Shown here in pieces: positions 32,753 through 41,469 of a stretch of DNA of 54,400 nt. Source of the stretch: Streptomyces sp. col6 (GTDB lineage: Bacteria; Actinomycetota; Actinomycetes; Streptomycetales; Streptomycetaceae); NCBI RefSeq assembly GCF_008042035.1, contig NZ_RDBL01000029.1, positions 309,615 to 364,014 of the forward strand, written 5' to 3'. The notes under the pieces were generated by a model that saw nothing but the letters and a program-made list of their open reading frames with translations, did not search any database and was not told where the DNA came from. The stretch's first letter is position 1, and every line of letters starts with the position of its first letter. Position numbers and translations under genes: made by a program.

Positions 32753-33568
32753 CTACAGGTCGAAGACGGCGGTCACGGGCGCGTGGTCGCTCCACCGCTC
32801 GCCGTGGCTTGCCGCCCGCTCCACCCACGCCTTCACCGCGCGCCCGGCGAGCCCGGGGGTGGCCACCAGGTAGTCGATGCGCCAGCCCGTGTCGTTGTCG
32901 AACGCACGCCCCCGGTACGACCACCACGAGTACGGGCCCTCGACGTCCGGGTGCAGGGCGCGTACGACGTCGACGTACTCGGCCTCCGCGAAGACCCGGG
33001 TCAGCCACGCGCGCTCCTCGGGCAGAAAGCCGGAGTTCTTGCGGTTGGCGCGCCAGTTCTTGAGGTCGGCCTCCTGGTGGGCGATGTTCCAGTCACCGCA
33101 GACGACGACCTCGCGGCCCTCGGCGGCGGCGCGCGCCTTCAGCCCGACGAGGTAGGGCAGGAACGCGGCCATGAAGCGCTCCTTCTCGTCCTGCCGCTCG
33201 GTGCCGACCTCGCCGGAGGGCAGGTACAGGCTCGCGACCGTGACGCCGGGCAGGTCGATCTCGACGTACCGCCCGCTTGTGTCGAACTCCTCGCCCCCGT
33301 CCTGCCCGTGACCGCCGAACCCGGTCTGCACGCGCTCGGGGGCCCGCCGCGAGTAGAGGGAGACCCCGGCCCGCCCCTTGGCGGCAGCCGGCGCGTGGAC
33401 GGTGTGCCAGCCCTCGGGCTCACGCACCTGAGCGGGCAGCTGCTCGGGCTCGGCGCGCACTTCCTGGAGGCAGATCACATCGGCGTCGGTCGCGGCCAGC
33501 CACTCGACGAAGCCCTTCTTGGCCGCGGCGCGGAGACCGTTTACATTCACGCTGGTCACAGTGAGCAT
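32753..33568 (-). CDS. xthA: Exodeoxyribonuclease III (AP endonuclease)
   Basis: 271 aa of the exonuclease-endonuclease-phosphatase fold. The metal-binding Glu36 is in CLQEVRAE, Tyr115 in SLYLPSG, Asp159 and Asn161 in GDWNIAH, and Asp261-His262 in WSDHAPV at the C-terminus. These are all catalytic positions of XthA/APE1, which cleaves DNA 5' to abasic sites in base-excision repair. The ATG at 33568 begins MLTVTSVNVNGLRAA, the expected family start. It is divergent from the GNAT gene. Confidence 0.95.
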   Translation of the reverse strand: MLTVTSVNVNGLRAAAKKGFVEWLAATDADVICLQEVRAEPEQLPAQVREPEGWHTVHAPAAAKGRAGVSLYSRRAPERVQTGFGGHGQDGGEEFDTSGRYVEIDLPGVTVASLYLPSGEVGTERQDEKERFMAAFLPYLVGLKARAAAEGREVVVCGDWNIAHQEADLKNWRANRKNSGFLPEERAWLTRVFAEAEYVDVVRALHPDVEGPYSWWSYRGRAFDNDTGWRIDYLVATPGLAGRAVKAWVERAASHGERWSDHAPVTAVFDL

Positions 33569-33605
33569 TCCGGCACGATACCGACCCTTGACTGCCGCAT
33601 ACATG

Positions 33606-33611
33606 TACACT
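33606..33611 (+). promoter_or_regulatory. -10 element for a leaderless GNAT transcript
   Basis: TACACT lies 7 nt before the ATG at 33619, the spacing of leaderless Streptomyces genes. No Shine-Dalgarno sequence precedes the ATG. The -35 is not clear. Confidence 0.4.
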
Positions 33612-33618
33612 ACTTCGC

Positions 33619-34113
33619 ATGAATATCCAGGTCCGGGCCTTCGACCACCCCGATGCCGTCAAACTCAACGATCGCGTGCAGCTCGAATACGCCGAGCGCT
33701 ACGGCGATGGGGGCGATGTCACACCGCTGGACGCCACGATGTTCGACCCGCCTCACGGCCTGTACCTGATCGCGTACGACGCGTCGGAGCAGCCCGTCGC
33801 CACCGGCGGCTGGCGCGCCCAGGAGCGCAACGACGAGGGCTACTCGGACGGTGACGCCGAGCTGAAGCGGATGTACGTCATACCGGAGGGCCGCGGCCAG
33901 GGCCTCGCCCGCCGCATCCTCGCCGCCCTGGAGGCCGATGCCCGTGCCGCCGGCCGCACCCGCATGGTCCTGGAGACCGGCGACCGCCAGCCGGAGGCCA
34001 TCGCCCTGTACCTCTCCAGCGGCTACACCCCCTGCGGCAAGTTCGGCCACTACCGCACGTACGACAGCAGCCGCTGCTACGCGAAGCCGCTCCGGGAGGG
34101 CGGCGCGGTCTGA
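33619..34113 (+). CDS. GNAT-family N-acetyltransferase
   Basis: 164 aa. The acetyl-CoA binding motif A is LKRMYVIPEGRGQGLARRILAALEADAR (R/Q-x-x-G-x-G/A), followed by MVLETGDRQPEAIALYLSSGYTPCGKFGHY (motif B). This complete GNAT fold usually acetylates an amine of a small molecule or protein. The substrate is unknown. The ATG has no Shine-Dalgarno sequence and is probably read from a leaderless transcript. It is divergent from exonuclease III by 50 bp. Confidence 0.92.
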   Translation: MNIQVRAFDHPDAVKLNDRVQLEYAERYGDGGDVTPLDATMFDPPHGLYLIAYDASEQPVATGGWRAQERNDEGYSDGDAELKRMYVIPEGRGQGLARRILAALEADARAAGRTRMVLETGDRQPEAIALYLSSGYTPCGKFGHYRTYDSSRCYAKPLREGGAV

Positions 34114-34126
34114 GACCGCCTTTCCC

Positions 34127-34543
34127 TCACCCCGTCTTCGGAAACGCCGTCCGCAGCGCCGCCCCGCGTGTCAGGAACGCCACCCGGATCACCGGCAGCA
34201 TGCACAGCGCCTGGGCCGCCGCGTACCAGGGCGGGCAGACGCCCGGGATCAGGTCCACGCCGATGATCGCGATCGGCATGATCACCGCGAGAGTGCTCAT
34301 CCGCTCGAACGCGCGGCGGGAGCCGTCGGCCGCGGCGGTCGTGATGCGCAGGAGTACGTACGCGATCACCGGCAGCAGGACCGCGCGGACCCACATGAAG
34401 GTGTTCACCGAGTGGCCGGTGGCCGCCACCGCGATCACCGCGAGCAGGGCCGCGCCGGAGAGTGCCCCGTAGAGCGTGATGCTCAGGCGGGCCGATGCGA
34501 GGGCCTTCAGGGCCCCGGGCTGGGTGTTCGTCTTCTTGGTCAT
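34127..34543 (-). CDS. Small membrane protein of unknown function
   Basis: 138 aa. After a basic N-terminus (MTKKTNTQPGALKALASARL) come about four hydrophobic helices: ITLYGALSGAALLAVIAVAA, MWVRAVLLPVIAYVLLRI, MSTLAVIMPIAIIGVDLI and WYAAAQALCMLPVIRVAFL. I recognise no family motif beyond generic actinobacterial inner-membrane proteins. The start at 34543 is the first ATG after the hydrophilic lead. It is divergent from the histidine kinase, with 155 bp between starts, and could be functionally linked to the two-component system, but nothing shows it. Confidence 0.75.
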   Translation of the reverse strand: MTKKTNTQPGALKALASARLSITLYGALSGAALLAVIAVAATGHSVNTFMWVRAVLLPVIAYVLLRITTAAADGSRRAFERMSTLAVIMPIAIIGVDLIPGVCPPWYAAAQALCMLPVIRVAFLTRGAALRTAFPKTG

Positions 34544-34698
34544 GGTGACGACGCTACGAATGGCCGGTCCGGCGCGGTATGCGCCTGGACGTACGACGGG
34601 GTGGGTCCAGACCCACTCCTCCCCCGGACGGGGCCCGCGCGCCCTCCGCACGGTGCAGAGTGGGGCACCGGGACGAACGGGGAGAGGCGGCAGGCGAC

Positions 34699-35946
34699 AT
34701 GAGTGCGCGGGAATCGTGGCCGGCACGGGCCGGTACCGGCTTTGTACGGGCGTGCGCAGTCGCCGGCGTCACGCTGCTGATCCCGGCCGTGTGGGCGGGC
34801 GCGGTGGCGTGGGGCATCGCGTGGGGCGCGGCGAACCCGTGGTCGTGGGTGGGGCCCTCGGTGCTGGTGTGCGTGGGCACGCTCGCCCTGGCACGGCCGG
34901 TGTGCCGGGCGGTCCGCTTCCTGGTCGCCCGCTGGTCCGGGACCGTGATCCCGTCCGGCTACCGGCAGGCGCCGCCGGTGACGCGCATGGCCACCGGCTA
35001 TTGGTGGAACGGCTTCGACTACCACCGCACCCGGCGCGACGCCCTGATGGACCAGCGGTGGCGGGTGCGCTGGAAGGACCCGGCCAACCGGCGCGACCTC
35101 CGGTTCACCGCGATCGCCCCGTTCACGGCGGGGATCGTCGCGTGCGTTCCACCCGCGGGGGTGGTTCTGGCGGCCGTCGGGCTGGGTACGGGCACGCCGG
35201 CCGCGCTCCTGGGCCTCCTGGTGGCCGTCGCCTCTTCCCCGTACGCCTGGCGGCCGGTCACCCCCGTCGCGGTCCACTTCCTGCGGCCGTCCGCCACGAT
35301 GGCGCTGGCGGACCGGGTGGACGAACTCACCGGGCAGCGGGCGGACGCGACGGTGGCTCAGGCCGCCGAGATCCGCCGGATCGAGCGGGACCTGCACGAC
35401 GGGGCGCAGGCCAGGCTCGTCGCGCTCGGGATGTCCCTGGCGACGGTGGAGAAGCTGATGGAGACCGACCCGGACCGGGCCAGGGCGCTGATGCGCGAGG
35501 CACGGGCGGGTGCCACGGCCTCGCTGGCCGAACTGCGCGACCTGGTCCACGGCATCAACCCGCCCGTCCTCAACGACCGGGGCCTCGTCGACGCCGTACG
35601 CGCGCTCGCCCTCGACAGCTCGCTCGAAACGGAGGTCGTCGCGAACGTGCCGGGGCGGCTGGACGCGCCCGTCGAGTCGGCGGTGTACTTCGGCGTCGCC
35701 GAGCTGCTCACCAACGCGGTCAAGCACGCCCGTGCGACCCGGATGCGGATCTCCCTCGCCCAGGACGAGACGGGTCTCGTCGTCGAGGTGGAGGACGACG
35801 GGTGCGGCGGAGCGGCCGTCCGGGACGGCGGCGGGCTCGCGGGGCTGCGACGGCGCCTCGCGGTCTTCGACGGGAGCCTGGACATCACGAGTCCGGCCGG
35901 CGGGCCGACCCGCGCGAGGATCATGGTGGCATGCGAATCGTTGTAG
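34699..35946 (+). CDS. Two-component sensor histidine kinase (NarL/HisKA_3 type)
   Basis: 415 aa. The N-terminal membrane region has two helices (ACAVAGVTLLIPAVWAGAVAWG and WVGPSVLVCVGTLALA) and a later pair (IAPFTAGIVACVPPAGVVLAAVG; ALLGLLVAVAS). The HisKA_3 dimerisation/phosphoacceptor segment is IERDLHDGAQARL with His233. An HATPase_c domain has the N-box ELLTNAVKHA (Asn339) and G-box EDDGCGGAAVRDGGGLAGLRRR. The signal is unknown. Its stop overlaps the start of the response regulator by 16 nt, so they form a coupled pair. Confidence 0.93.
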   Translation: MSARESWPARAGTGFVRACAVAGVTLLIPAVWAGAVAWGIAWGAANPWSWVGPSVLVCVGTLALARPVCRAVRFLVARWSGTVIPSGYRQAPPVTRMATGYWWNGFDYHRTRRDALMDQRWRVRWKDPANRRDLRFTAIAPFTAGIVACVPPAGVVLAAVGLGTGTPAALLGLLVAVASSPYAWRPVTPVAVHFLRPSATMALADRVDELTGQRADATVAQAAEIRRIERDLHDGAQARLVALGMSLATVEKLMETDPDRARALMREARAGATASLAELRDLVHGINPPVLNDRGLVDAVRALALDSSLETEVVANVPGRLDAPVESAVYFGVAELLTNAVKHARATRMRISLAQDETGLVVEVEDDGCGGAAVRDGGGLAGLRRRLAVFDGSLDITSPAGGPTRARIMVACESL

Positions 35947-36578
35947 CCGAGGATCTGTATCTCCTGCGCGACGGCATGGTCCGTCTCATCGAGGCGTACG
36001 GACACGAGGTGGTGGGTACGGCCACGACCGGCCCCGAGACGCTGGCCGCCCTGCGCGAGTTCCGCCCCGACGTGGCGGTGGTGGACGTCCGCATGCCGCC
36101 GACGCAGACGGACGAAGGGCTGCGCGCGGCCCTCGCCGCCCGCGCCGAGATGCCGGGCCTGCCGGTGCTGATCCTGTCCCAGTACGTGGAGCAGCTGTAC
36201 GCCCGCGAGTTGCTGGCCGACGGGTCGGGCGGGGTCGGCTACTTCCTGAAGGAGAGCGTCTTCGACGCCGACCAGTTCATCGACGCGCTGCAACGGGTCG
36301 CGGCCGGCGGTACGGCGATGGACCCGGCGGTCATCGCGAAGCTGCTGTCCAGCGGCTCGTCGCACCGCAGGCTGGGCGGTCTCACGGAGCGCGAGCACTC
36401 GGTGCTGGCGCTGATGGCGGAGGGCCTGTCCAACCAGGCGATCGCGGGGCGGCTGTTCCTGAGCGACAGCGCGATCAGCAAGTACACGACCTCCCTCTTC
36501 GGCAAGCTCGGCATCACCGACGACGGCTCGAACAACCGCCGCGTGCTGGCGGTGCTGGCGTACCTGAACAACCCCTGA
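35931..36578 (+). CDS. LuxR/NarL-family response regulator
   Basis: 215 aa. The receiver domain has phosphoacceptor Asp52 in VVDVRMP, and the switch Lys107 in YFLKES. A LuxR-type helix-turn-helix follows, LTEREHSVLALMAEGLSNQAIAGRLFLSDSAISKYTTSLFGKLGI. Partner of the kinase at 34699, which it overlaps. The ATG at 35931 begins MRIVVAEDLYLLRDGM. Target genes are unknown; the following FUSC-type and PP2C genes start ~105 bp downstream on the same strand and are candidates. Confidence 0.93.
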   Translation: MRIVVAEDLYLLRDGMVRLIEAYGHEVVGTATTGPETLAALREFRPDVAVVDVRMPPTQTDEGLRAALAARAEMPGLPVLILSQYVEQLYARELLADGSGGVGYFLKESVFDADQFIDALQRVAAGGTAMDPAVIAKLLSSGSSHRRLGGLTEREHSVLALMAEGLSNQAIAGRLFLSDSAISKYTTSLFGKLGITDDGSNNRRVLAVLAYLNNP

Positions 36579-36683
36579 CCGCTCCGCCGACGCCGATCGT
36601 CCGCGAGCGCGACGGCCGGGCCTGTTCAACAATGTCGTGGGGGAAGGGACACGGTCCGGGCGGAGAAGGGAGCGTCGCGGGAT

Positions 36684-38864
36684 GTGCGCACAGCCGCTGC
36701 CGGTACGCGACGCGCCGCGCCCGACCGACGGTGGCTGCCGGGCGCCGGGGTGAGCGTCGACAGCGGGTGGCCGGTCGTCGTCCGGCGGGGCGTCCGGGTG
36801 GCGCTCGCGGCGGGAGCGGGGTTCTACCCGTTGCTCTACGCCGCCGACCGGCCGGTCGCCGCGCTGTACGCGCTCTTCGCGCCCGTCGCCCTGGGCCTGC
36901 TCTCCGCCGTTCCGGGGTCGAGCCGTCAGAAGGCCTCCGTCCTGCTGCGCGCCCTCCCGCCGGGCCTCGTGCTGGCATCCCTGGGCACGTTGCTCGCCGT
37001 GAACACCTGGGCCGCGGCGGGCGGCATGCTGGTCATCGGGTTCCTGCTCGCCTTCACGGCCGTCGGGGGACCGCGCCCGGCGGGTACGGGGCCGGGCCTC
37101 CAGCTCTTCTACATCCTCGCCTGCTTCCCGCCGTACGCCCCCGGCACCCTGGGCGACCGGCTCCTCGGGCTGACCGCGGGGGTGCTGCTCCTCGTCGCGT
37201 GCGAGACCCTTCTGCTGCCCGAACCCGCCGTCCCCTCCTACCGCCGGCGCATGGCCGACGCGCTGCGGACCGCCGCGGACGAGGCGGCCTCGCCCGGCCG
37301 CGTACCCCCCGCGACGCTGCGCGCGGCCGGAGCGCGGCTGCGGCTGTCGTCGCTGCCTCCGGCCGAACAGCCCGCGAGCGCGGGGCGGACGGACCGTGCC
37401 CTGGACCAGGCCGGCCGCTCGGTGCGCCGGCTCCTGAACCAGCTGGCCACCCTCGCCGAGGAACCGCCGCACGTCGCCGACCCGGCCTCCGCCGAACTCC
37501 TGGACCGGGTCGCCGAGGTGTGCACCGGCTGCGCGCACTACCTGCGCACCGGAAAGCGGGCGCCCGTGGCCGGGACGCTCGAAGCGGCCATGCGGCACTT
37601 CAGGGCGGAGCGCGTCCGGCTCACCTCCGGGCCGCCGGCGCTCGTCCCCCCGATCGCCGTGCTCAGACGGCAGTCGCGGGTCATGGCACTGGCCGAGTCG
37701 GCCCGGATCGTGGAGGTCACGGCCGACATCGCCGCGCACGGCAGGCCCCTCGGCCCGGCCGTCCCGCACGACCAGTTCTGGTACGCGGAGCTGTCGTCGC
37801 CGAGGCTCTGGGCGCGCCGGGTCCTCGGCAACATCACCCTGCGGTCGGTGCTCTTCCAGAACGCGGTGCGCACCGCGCTCGGGCTCGCCGCCGCCCGGCT
37901 GGTGGCCGGCACCCTCGACCTGGCCCACGGATTCTGGGTCCTGCTGGCGGTGCTGACCCTGGGGCGTACGACGGTGGGCGCGACCTGGCAGGCGGTGCGG
38001 CGCGCCGTGGCCGGCAATGTCGTCGGCGCCCTCGCGGCGGGCGCGCTGGTGATCGGGCTCGGCACGCACACCGACGTGTACGCGGCCCTGCTCGCGCCGG
38101 CGATGCCGGTGGCGTTCTGCCTGGGCCCGCTGCTGGGGATCGCCTGGGCCCAGGCGGGGTTCACCCTGGTCGTGGCCACCGCGTTCGCCCAGATCGCCCC
38201 CGTCACCTGGCGGCTCTCGGAGGCGCGGATGATCGACGTGCTCACCGGCAGCGCGGTCGGCCTGCTGTGCGGGCTCCTCGCCTGGCCGGCCGGAGCCCGG
38301 CGCGAGGTCCGCCGCACCATGGCCGCGCTGCTGCACTCCTGCGGCGGCCTGGTCCCGGCCACCGCGCAGGCGCTGATGCACCCTTCGCCCGGCGCGCCCA
38401 CCCCGGCGCCGACCCTCCCGAGCCTGCACCGGCTGCGCCTCGCCGAGGCGGCGTACGCCCAGTACCGCAGCGAGGCCCCCGCCCTCCGGGAAGGAACCGG
38501 AACCGACTGGCACGCGGTGCTCATCGTCGCGAGCCACACGATCCTCGGCGCCCACCGGCTGCCCCGTCTGAGCCTGCCCCAGACCGCCGAGCCGACCGGA
38601 CCGCCCGCCGCCTGGGCCCGTACGACAGCGGAGGAGCTGGAAGCGGAGGCCGACCGGATCGCCGCCCTGGTCGGCGGCGGGAACCCGGGGCCCGCGCGAG
38701 CGCCCGCACCGGCACCGGCCGACTACGCCCCGGCCTCGCTCTCCGTCGACCTGGAGGTGTGGCTGACGAGCCTCGGCCGCCAGCTGGCGTGGATCGAGAC
38801 CACGGCCCGGCGCGCTGCCGAACCGGCCGCAATCACCGGGAGGGGCGGACATGCCGACGCGTGA
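36684..38864 (+). CDS. FUSC-family inner-membrane protein (aromatic acid exporter-like)
   Basis: 726 aa with two clusters of helices around a ~270-residue soluble region. The first runs ~GVRVALAAGAGFYPLLYAADRPVAALYALFAPVALGLL and the second ~RTALGLAAARLVAGTLDLAHGFWVLLAVLTLGRTTVGATWQAVRRAVAGNVVG to MIDVLTGSAVGLLCGLLAWP. The motif FWVLLAVLTLGRTT-x-x-x-T-x-x-x-x-x-R-x-x-G is the FUSC/YccS signature. The start is GTG at 36684 with an upstream GAAGGGAG. Its 3' end overlaps the PP2C gene by 14 nt. Substrates are unknown. Confidence 0.88.
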   Translation: MRTAAAGTRRAAPDRRWLPGAGVSVDSGWPVVVRRGVRVALAAGAGFYPLLYAADRPVAALYALFAPVALGLLSAVPGSSRQKASVLLRALPPGLVLASLGTLLAVNTWAAAGGMLVIGFLLAFTAVGGPRPAGTGPGLQLFYILACFPPYAPGTLGDRLLGLTAGVLLLVACETLLLPEPAVPSYRRRMADALRTAADEAASPGRVPPATLRAAGARLRLSSLPPAEQPASAGRTDRALDQAGRSVRRLLNQLATLAEEPPHVADPASAELLDRVAEVCTGCAHYLRTGKRAPVAGTLEAAMRHFRAERVRLTSGPPALVPPIAVLRRQSRVMALAESARIVEVTADIAAHGRPLGPAVPHDQFWYAELSSPRLWARRVLGNITLRSVLFQNAVRTALGLAAARLVAGTLDLAHGFWVLLAVLTLGRTTVGATWQAVRRAVAGNVVGALAAGALVIGLGTHTDVYAALLAPAMPVAFCLGPLLGIAWAQAGFTLVVATAFAQIAPVTWRLSEARMIDVLTGSAVGLLCGLLAWPAGARREVRRTMAALLHSCGGLVPATAQALMHPSPGAPTPAPTLPSLHRLRLAEAAYAQYRSEAPALREGTGTDWHAVLIVASHTILGAHRLPRLSLPQTAEPTGPPAAWARTTAEELEAEADRIAALVGGGNPGPARAPAPAPADYAPASLSVDLEVWLTSLGRQLAWIETTARRAAEPAAITGRGGHADA

Positions 38865-39975
38865 AGGGGCGCCCGACACCCGGCCGCCGGCCGGACGGGC
38901 CACCAAACTCGTGGTCCTGGGCACGGCCCTGGTCCTGTTGGTCCTGGTGGTGGTCCTCCAGCTCACCACCCCGCCCTCCTCGCACATCGCCTCCGTCCTC
39001 GTCGCGATCCCCGCCATCATGGCGTTCGCCTTCCGCCCGCCGATGATCATCGCTTCGGCGATCGTGGCGGCCGCGACCCGCTGGGTGCTCCTGCCGACCG
39101 AGCCGCAACGGATCGGTTCCGTGGCCGGAACCACGGTGGTGATCAGCGTCATCGCCGCACTGAGCTGTTTCGTGGTCCGCCGCGGCGAGCAGGACTACGC
39201 GCGGCTGCGGAAGGTGGTCTCCGTCGCCGAAACCGCGCAGCGGGCGGTGCTGCGCCCGCCGCCCGAGACCCTGGGCCGCTTCCGTACGGCCGCGAGCTAT
39301 CTGGCGGCCGCCCAGTACGCCCGCATCGGCGGCGACCTCTACGCGGTGGCGGAGACCGACTTCGGCGTACGGGCCCTCATCGGCGATGTACGCGGCAAGG
39401 GGCTCGGCGCCGTGGCCACCGCCGCCGCGGTCCTGGGCTCCTTCCACGAGGCGGCCTACGAGGAGCCCACCCTCGGCCGCCTGGCCGGCCGGCTCGACAC
39501 CGGGCTGAACCGCTTCCTGCCCGACGAGGAGGCTTTCGTCACCGCTCTCCTGATCGAGACCGCGCCCGACGGCCGCACCCACGCGTACTCCTGCGGCCAC
39601 CCGCCCGCCCTCGTCCTGGGCGCCGGCACGGTCCGGGAACTCCCGGCCGCCCCCGGTCTCCCCCTGGGCCTGCGCGCCCTCGCGGCCGCACCCGCCCCGG
39701 CGGACGCCCCGCAGCCGGCCGGCATGCCGCTGCGCCCCGGCGACACCCTCCTGCTGTACACCGACGGAATCGCGGAGACCCGGAACAGGGCCGGAGTCTT
39801 CTACCCGCTCGCCGACCGCCTGACGGCCTATCAGCACGCGTATCCCCAGCCGGTCGACCCGCAGCACCTGCTCGCCTGGCTGCTCGACGACGCCCAGGCC
39901 TACAGCGCCGACGACACGTACGACGACGCGGCGCTGCTGGCGCTGACGTGGCTGCCGGATCCCGGCACCGAGTGA
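38851..39975 (+). CDS. Membrane-anchored PP2C-type (SpoIIE) serine phosphatase
   Basis: 374 aa. Three to four N-terminal helices (LVVLGTALVLLVLVVVLQL, HIASVLVAIPAIMAFAFRP, MIIASAIVAAATRWVLL, AGTTVVISVIAALSCFVV) are followed by a PP2C/SpoIIE domain. Motifs are GGDLYAV (metal-binding Asp), LIGDVRGKG, CGHPPALVL, LLLYTDGIAETRN and YDDAALLALT. Such enzymes dephosphorylate anti-sigma antagonists or other Ser/Thr phosphoproteins. It overlaps the FUSC gene by 14 nt, hence coupled. No PAS, GAF or kinase domain is attached. It is followed by a strong terminator. Confidence 0.92.
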   Translation: MPTREGAPDTRPPAGRATKLVVLGTALVLLVLVVVLQLTTPPSSHIASVLVAIPAIMAFAFRPPMIIASAIVAAATRWVLLPTEPQRIGSVAGTTVVISVIAALSCFVVRRGEQDYARLRKVVSVAETAQRAVLRPPPETLGRFRTAASYLAAAQYARIGGDLYAVAETDFGVRALIGDVRGKGLGAVATAAAVLGSFHEAAYEEPTLGRLAGRLDTGLNRFLPDEEAFVTALLIETAPDGRTHAYSCGHPPALVLGAGTVRELPAAPGLPLGLRALAAAPAPADAPQPAGMPLRPGDTLLLYTDGIAETRNRAGVFYPLADRLTAYQHAYPQPVDPQHLLAWLLDDAQAYSADDTYDDAALLALTWLPDPGTE

Positions 39976-39987
39976 GCCCGGAAACGC

Positions 39988-40027
39988 CGAAGGCCCTGTC
40001 CGGTCTTCCGACCGGACAGGGCCTTCG
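39988..40027 (+). terminator. Terminator after the PP2C gene
   Basis: A perfect 18-bp stem (39988-40005 with 40010-40027) closes a TTCC loop. It ends in TTCG followed by TTGTTGC. It is among the strongest hairpins in the window. Confidence 0.9.
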
Positions 40028-40036
40028 TTGTTGCAG

Positions 40037-40110
40037 TGGACCTGTGGGGATTTGAACCCCAGACCCCCTCGATGCGAACGAGGTGCGCTACCAGACTGCG
40101 CCACAGGCCC
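40037..40110 (-). tRNA. tRNA-Ala (anticodon CGC)
   Basis: A full cloverleaf of 74 nt is present on the minus strand. The acceptor stem is GGGCCTG/CAGGTCC with the G3-U70 pair that marks alanine tRNAs. The D-arm is GCGC...GCGC, the anticodon stem CCTCG/CGAGG with loop TTCGCAT (anticodon CGC, codon GCG), and the T-arm TGGGG-TTCAAAT-CCCCA. The discriminator is A, and the CCA end is not encoded. Confidence 0.96.
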
Positions 40111-40124
40111 TTGCGACGTGTGAA

Positions 40125-40154
40125 ACTCTAGCACTCTCGACGGGGTGCTCGGAA
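40125..40154 (-). promoter_or_regulatory. Probable tRNA-Ala promoter
   Basis: On the minus strand TAGAGT (40130-40125) matches a -10 and TTCCGA (40154-40149) a weak -35, with 18-bp spacing. The -10 lies 14 nt upstream of the mature 5' end of the tRNA. Confidence 0.4.
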
Positions 40155-40207
40155 ATCCGTTCCGCGCTGGTCAGCCGTGGCGTGGCTCACGGCCGTCCGG
40201 CGAGGTG

Positions 40208-41332
40208 TCACTCGTTGGCCGCACGGGGGCGGTCGCCGTCCTCGTACTGGTCGAAGAGCGGCGTGCGGCCCCGGTCACGGGAGCGGCGGGACTGCGGGGA
40301 ACGCTGGCGCGGCGCCGGGTCCACCGGGGGCGTCGCGGTCTCCGGGTGCGCGGGCTCGGCGGTGCTGGAGCGGGCCGCGCTCCAGGTCTCCGGGTTGCCG
40401 ACCTCGACACCGCCCGTGGCGCGCGGGGCGACCGGAGCGGTGACGTAGGTGGGCAGGGGCACCGGGACCGGCTCCCAGCTGTCGCCCTGGACCCGGCCGC
40501 GGTCACGCTGCTGGTCGACCCACTCCGCATGGTCCGTCTGCTCGACCAGGGCGCGGCGGCCGGCCTCCTGCGGGGAGACCGTGGGGGCGGGTTCGGGGAC
40601 CGGGTGGCGCGGCTCGGAGTCCTCGTCGGTGTCGGCCGGGGCCGTGGCGGCGGGCTGGTGGCGGCGGGGGCGGTTCTCGCGGAGCCGCTGGGCCGCCACC
40701 TCGGCGCGGCGCTGGTCCATGGTGAAGGCGAACCTGCGCCGCTCGTGCCGCCGCAGGTGCGCGATGTACGCGCTGAGCAGCACGGCCGGGACCGCGGGGG
40801 CCCACAGGAAGCGCAGGCCGCCGACCGCCGCGACGATCGCGCCGAGCGTGAAGGCGAGGAAGAGAACGACGGTGGTGCGCCGGCGCCGCGCGAGGACCTG
40901 GTGGCGCTGGGCGCGCCGGGCGCGTTCCGCGTCGATTCCGCCGGGGCGCGCGCGCCGGGCGGGGACGGGGGCCGCGGGTGTGGTGCCGCGCCGCTTGCGC
41001 CGGGCGCGTTCCGGCGGCCCGGCCGGGTCGTGCACCCGGGCCTCGGTGTGCGCCGGAGGCGCGGCGAAGGCCCGGACGTCCGCGGAGTCCCTTCGGTCCG
41101 CGCTCACGTCCGGGTCGGCGTCGGGCGCCGCCTCTTCCTCGGTGCGCTCCTGCAGCCCCTTGGCATACCGGCGCTCCATCGCCGCCCGGCCGGACAGCAG
41201 CCGGATGGCGGTGCTGAAGCGCTCCGTCGGACGCTCTTCGTTCAGCTCGTCCTGCCTGCGGAGCCACATCGGCACCAAGTAGGCGGCCCAGGCCCCGACG
41301 ATGACTGCGTAGATGAGGCCGCTGCTGCTCAC
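40208..41332 (-). CDS. sepX: SepX/GlpR membrane protein (gephyrin-like Glp receptor)
   Basis: 374 aa. An N-terminal transmembrane helix (SSGLIYAVIVGAWAAYLVPMWLRRQDELNE) is followed by a charged, disordered region, a second hydrophobic pair (TTVVLFLAFTLGAIVAAVGGLRFLWAPAVPAVLLSAYIAHL) and a long Pro/Arg/Glu-rich tail. This matches actinobacterial SepX (Streptomyces) and GlpR (Corynebacterium), which place or stabilise the divisome and bind the gephyrin/MoeA-like protein Glp. The gene cluster (rimJ-like, mog, moaC, moeA, galU) is the expected synteny. The start is GTG at 41332. It is the last gene of the minus-strand run. Confidence 0.85.
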   Translation of the reverse strand: MSSSGLIYAVIVGAWAAYLVPMWLRRQDELNEERPTERFSTAIRLLSGRAAMERRYAKGLQERTEEEAAPDADPDVSADRRDSADVRAFAAPPAHTEARVHDPAGPPERARRKRRGTTPAAPVPARRARPGGIDAERARRAQRHQVLARRRRTTVVLFLAFTLGAIVAAVGGLRFLWAPAVPAVLLSAYIAHLRRHERRRFAFTMDQRRAEVAAQRLRENRPRRHQPAATAPADTDEDSEPRHPVPEPAPTVSPQEAGRRALVEQTDHAEWVDQQRDRGRVQGDSWEPVPVPLPTYVTAPVAPRATGGVEVGNPETWSAARSSTAEPAHPETATPPVDPAPRQRSPQSRRSRDRGRTPLFDQYEDGDRPRAANE

Positions 41333-41367
41333 ATCTCACACCGTAGAGGGGTTTGCGCGGAGGGATC

Positions 41368-41379
41368 CGCCAATTGGCG
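41368..41379. promoter_or_regulatory. 12-bp palindrome upstream of sepX
   Basis: CGCCAATTGGCG is a perfect palindrome, 36 bp before the sepX GTG. A second one, TCGAATTCGA, sits at 41448-41457, and a T7 run at 41414-41420. All lie in an unusually AT-rich intergenic stretch, so a regulated promoter is likely. The binding protein is unknown. Confidence 0.4.
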
Positions 41380-41469
41380 CGGTGTGTCGCACGATCCGGC
41401 CGATATCCCGGACTTTTTTTGTGATTGTTCAGATCAGCAGACCGAAATCGAATTCGAACATACTTGCTA

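Noticed and set aside
35358..39152. 1264-aa minus-strand open frame over kinase, regulator, FUSC and PP2C genes
   Set aside because: All four plus-strand genes have full domain sets; the antisense frame is a product of GC-rich third positions.
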